Part shown: positions 22,022 through 22,210 of the stretch, one piece after another | Position numbering within the stretch: position 1 is the stretch's first letter | Layout of the letters: every line of letters begins with the position of its first letter | Assembly: GCA_029775955.1 (NCBI GenBank) | Contig: JARVJW010000108.1 | Location: 1 to 22,210 of the forward strand | Direction of reading: 5' to 3' | Source of the DNA: Nitrososphaeria archaeon | GTDB taxonomy: Archaea > Thermoproteota > Nitrososphaeria > Conexivisphaerales > UBA164 | Length of the DNA stretch: 22,210 nt | Made by a program: the position numbers and the translations under genes | Notes under the pieces: model-generated | The model's database searches: none | The model's input: only the letters and a program-made list of their open reading frames with translations | What the model was told of the DNA's origin: nothing

Positions 22022-22036
22022 TGCTCTATAAGCTTT
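22022..22036 (-). promoter_or_regulatory. Promoter of the metE-like/metE/nep1 operon
   Basis: Minus-strand AGCTTATAGAG is centred about 28 bases before the ATG at 22001, consistent with a leaderless or nearly leaderless transcript. Upstream the sequence soon runs into an IS605-type left end on the other strand. Confidence 0.45.
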
Positions 22037-22101
22037 GTGCATAGGGCTGTGTGAGTAACTTTTTTGCCATCATTTATAATGCGTTATCAACAATGAGAAG
22101 A

Positions 22102-22131
22102 AAAACCCACACCATTTATGGATGAAAGCGA
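22102..22131 (+). mobile_element. IS200/IS605-type left end preceding a second tnpB-like gene
   Basis: Matches 2591-2620 at 28 of 30 positions, including the uninterrupted ACCATTTATGGATGAAAGCGA except for one leading base. It lies 24 bases before the tnpB-like start at 22155, the same arrangement as the decayed element at 2577-3608. Confidence 0.6.
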
Positions 22132-22154
22132 ACATATTAACAAGCTACAATACA

Positions 22155-22210
22155 ATGTTCAGGACCATTAAGCTTCCCTATGACAAATTCCTCTTAGAGA
22201 CAGGAAAACA
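22155..22210 (+). CDS. Start of a TnpB-like (OrfB) protein, cut by the window edge
   Basis: ATG at 22155 opens MFRTIKLPYDKFLLETGK and runs off the window without a stop. The R-T-I/V-K-L...Y...LLET opening is typical of one group of archaeal TnpB/OrfB proteins and differs from the YKFRLYPT opening of the decayed tnpB at 2660. The preceding left-end motif supports the call. Whether the gene is complete cannot be seen. Confidence 0.5.
   Translation, partial: MFRTIKLPYDKFLLETGK

Overview
The window is archaeal. It encodes a group II chaperonin (thermosome), the Nep1/Emg1 rRNA methyltransferase, a ribose-1,5-bisphosphate isomerase and a complete LysW carrier-protein gene set. First genes of transcription units have archaeal TATA boxes about 25-38 bases upstream of their starts, and several look leaderless. 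AGG is a common arginine codon and the DNA is moderately AT-rich. No rRNA or tRNA gene is present to place it. The mix (LysW pathway with separate LysX and ArgX, a thermosome with a GGM tail, a core MetE pair, a MenA-type prenyltransferase) suggests a thermophilic and/or acidophilic member of the TACK group or Thermoplasmata, but the lineage is not resolved.

Layout. Bases 1-280 are insertion-sequence debris: the C-terminus of a TnpB-like protein and its element right end, split by a 137-bp MITE with an 8-bp target duplication. Bases 281-1596 (+) hold a YgjP-like metallopeptidase and a nucleoside phosphorylase, convergent with ribose-1,5-bisphosphate isomerase (1584-2525, -). Bases 2544-5189 are a gene graveyard: a decayed IS200/IS605-type tnpB, a miniature relative in the opposite orientation, and a decayed IS110-family transposase with a possible bridge-RNA remnant. 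A MenA-like prenyltransferase (5190-6047, +) follows, and its stop codon lies inside another IS605-type end.

Bases 6213-16498 (-) are the core: a continuous arginine/lysine biosynthesis island. From argG it runs argG-argH-lysW-argX-lysY-lysZ-lysJ with touching or overlapping genes, then lysM (Lrp-type regulator, own promoter), then homocitrate synthase-lysX-lysK (own promoter). LysW carries glutamate (loaded by ArgX) or alpha-aminoadipate (loaded by LysX). LysZ, LysY, LysJ and LysK then process both, giving ornithine or lysine. ArgG and ArgH finish arginine from citrulline. A divergent ACT-domain gene (16566-17231, +) shares the argG promoter region.

Bases 17247-18944 (-) encode the thermosome. 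A second copy of the MITE (19003-19140, inverted, perfect 8-bp target duplication) and a partial third end lie just upstream. Bases 19421-22001 (-) are a methionine/ribosome operon: a MetE-like protein without zinc ligands, a core MetE with zinc ligands, and nep1. The last 56 bases begin another tnpB-like gene (+), preceded by an element left end nearly identical to the one at 2591.
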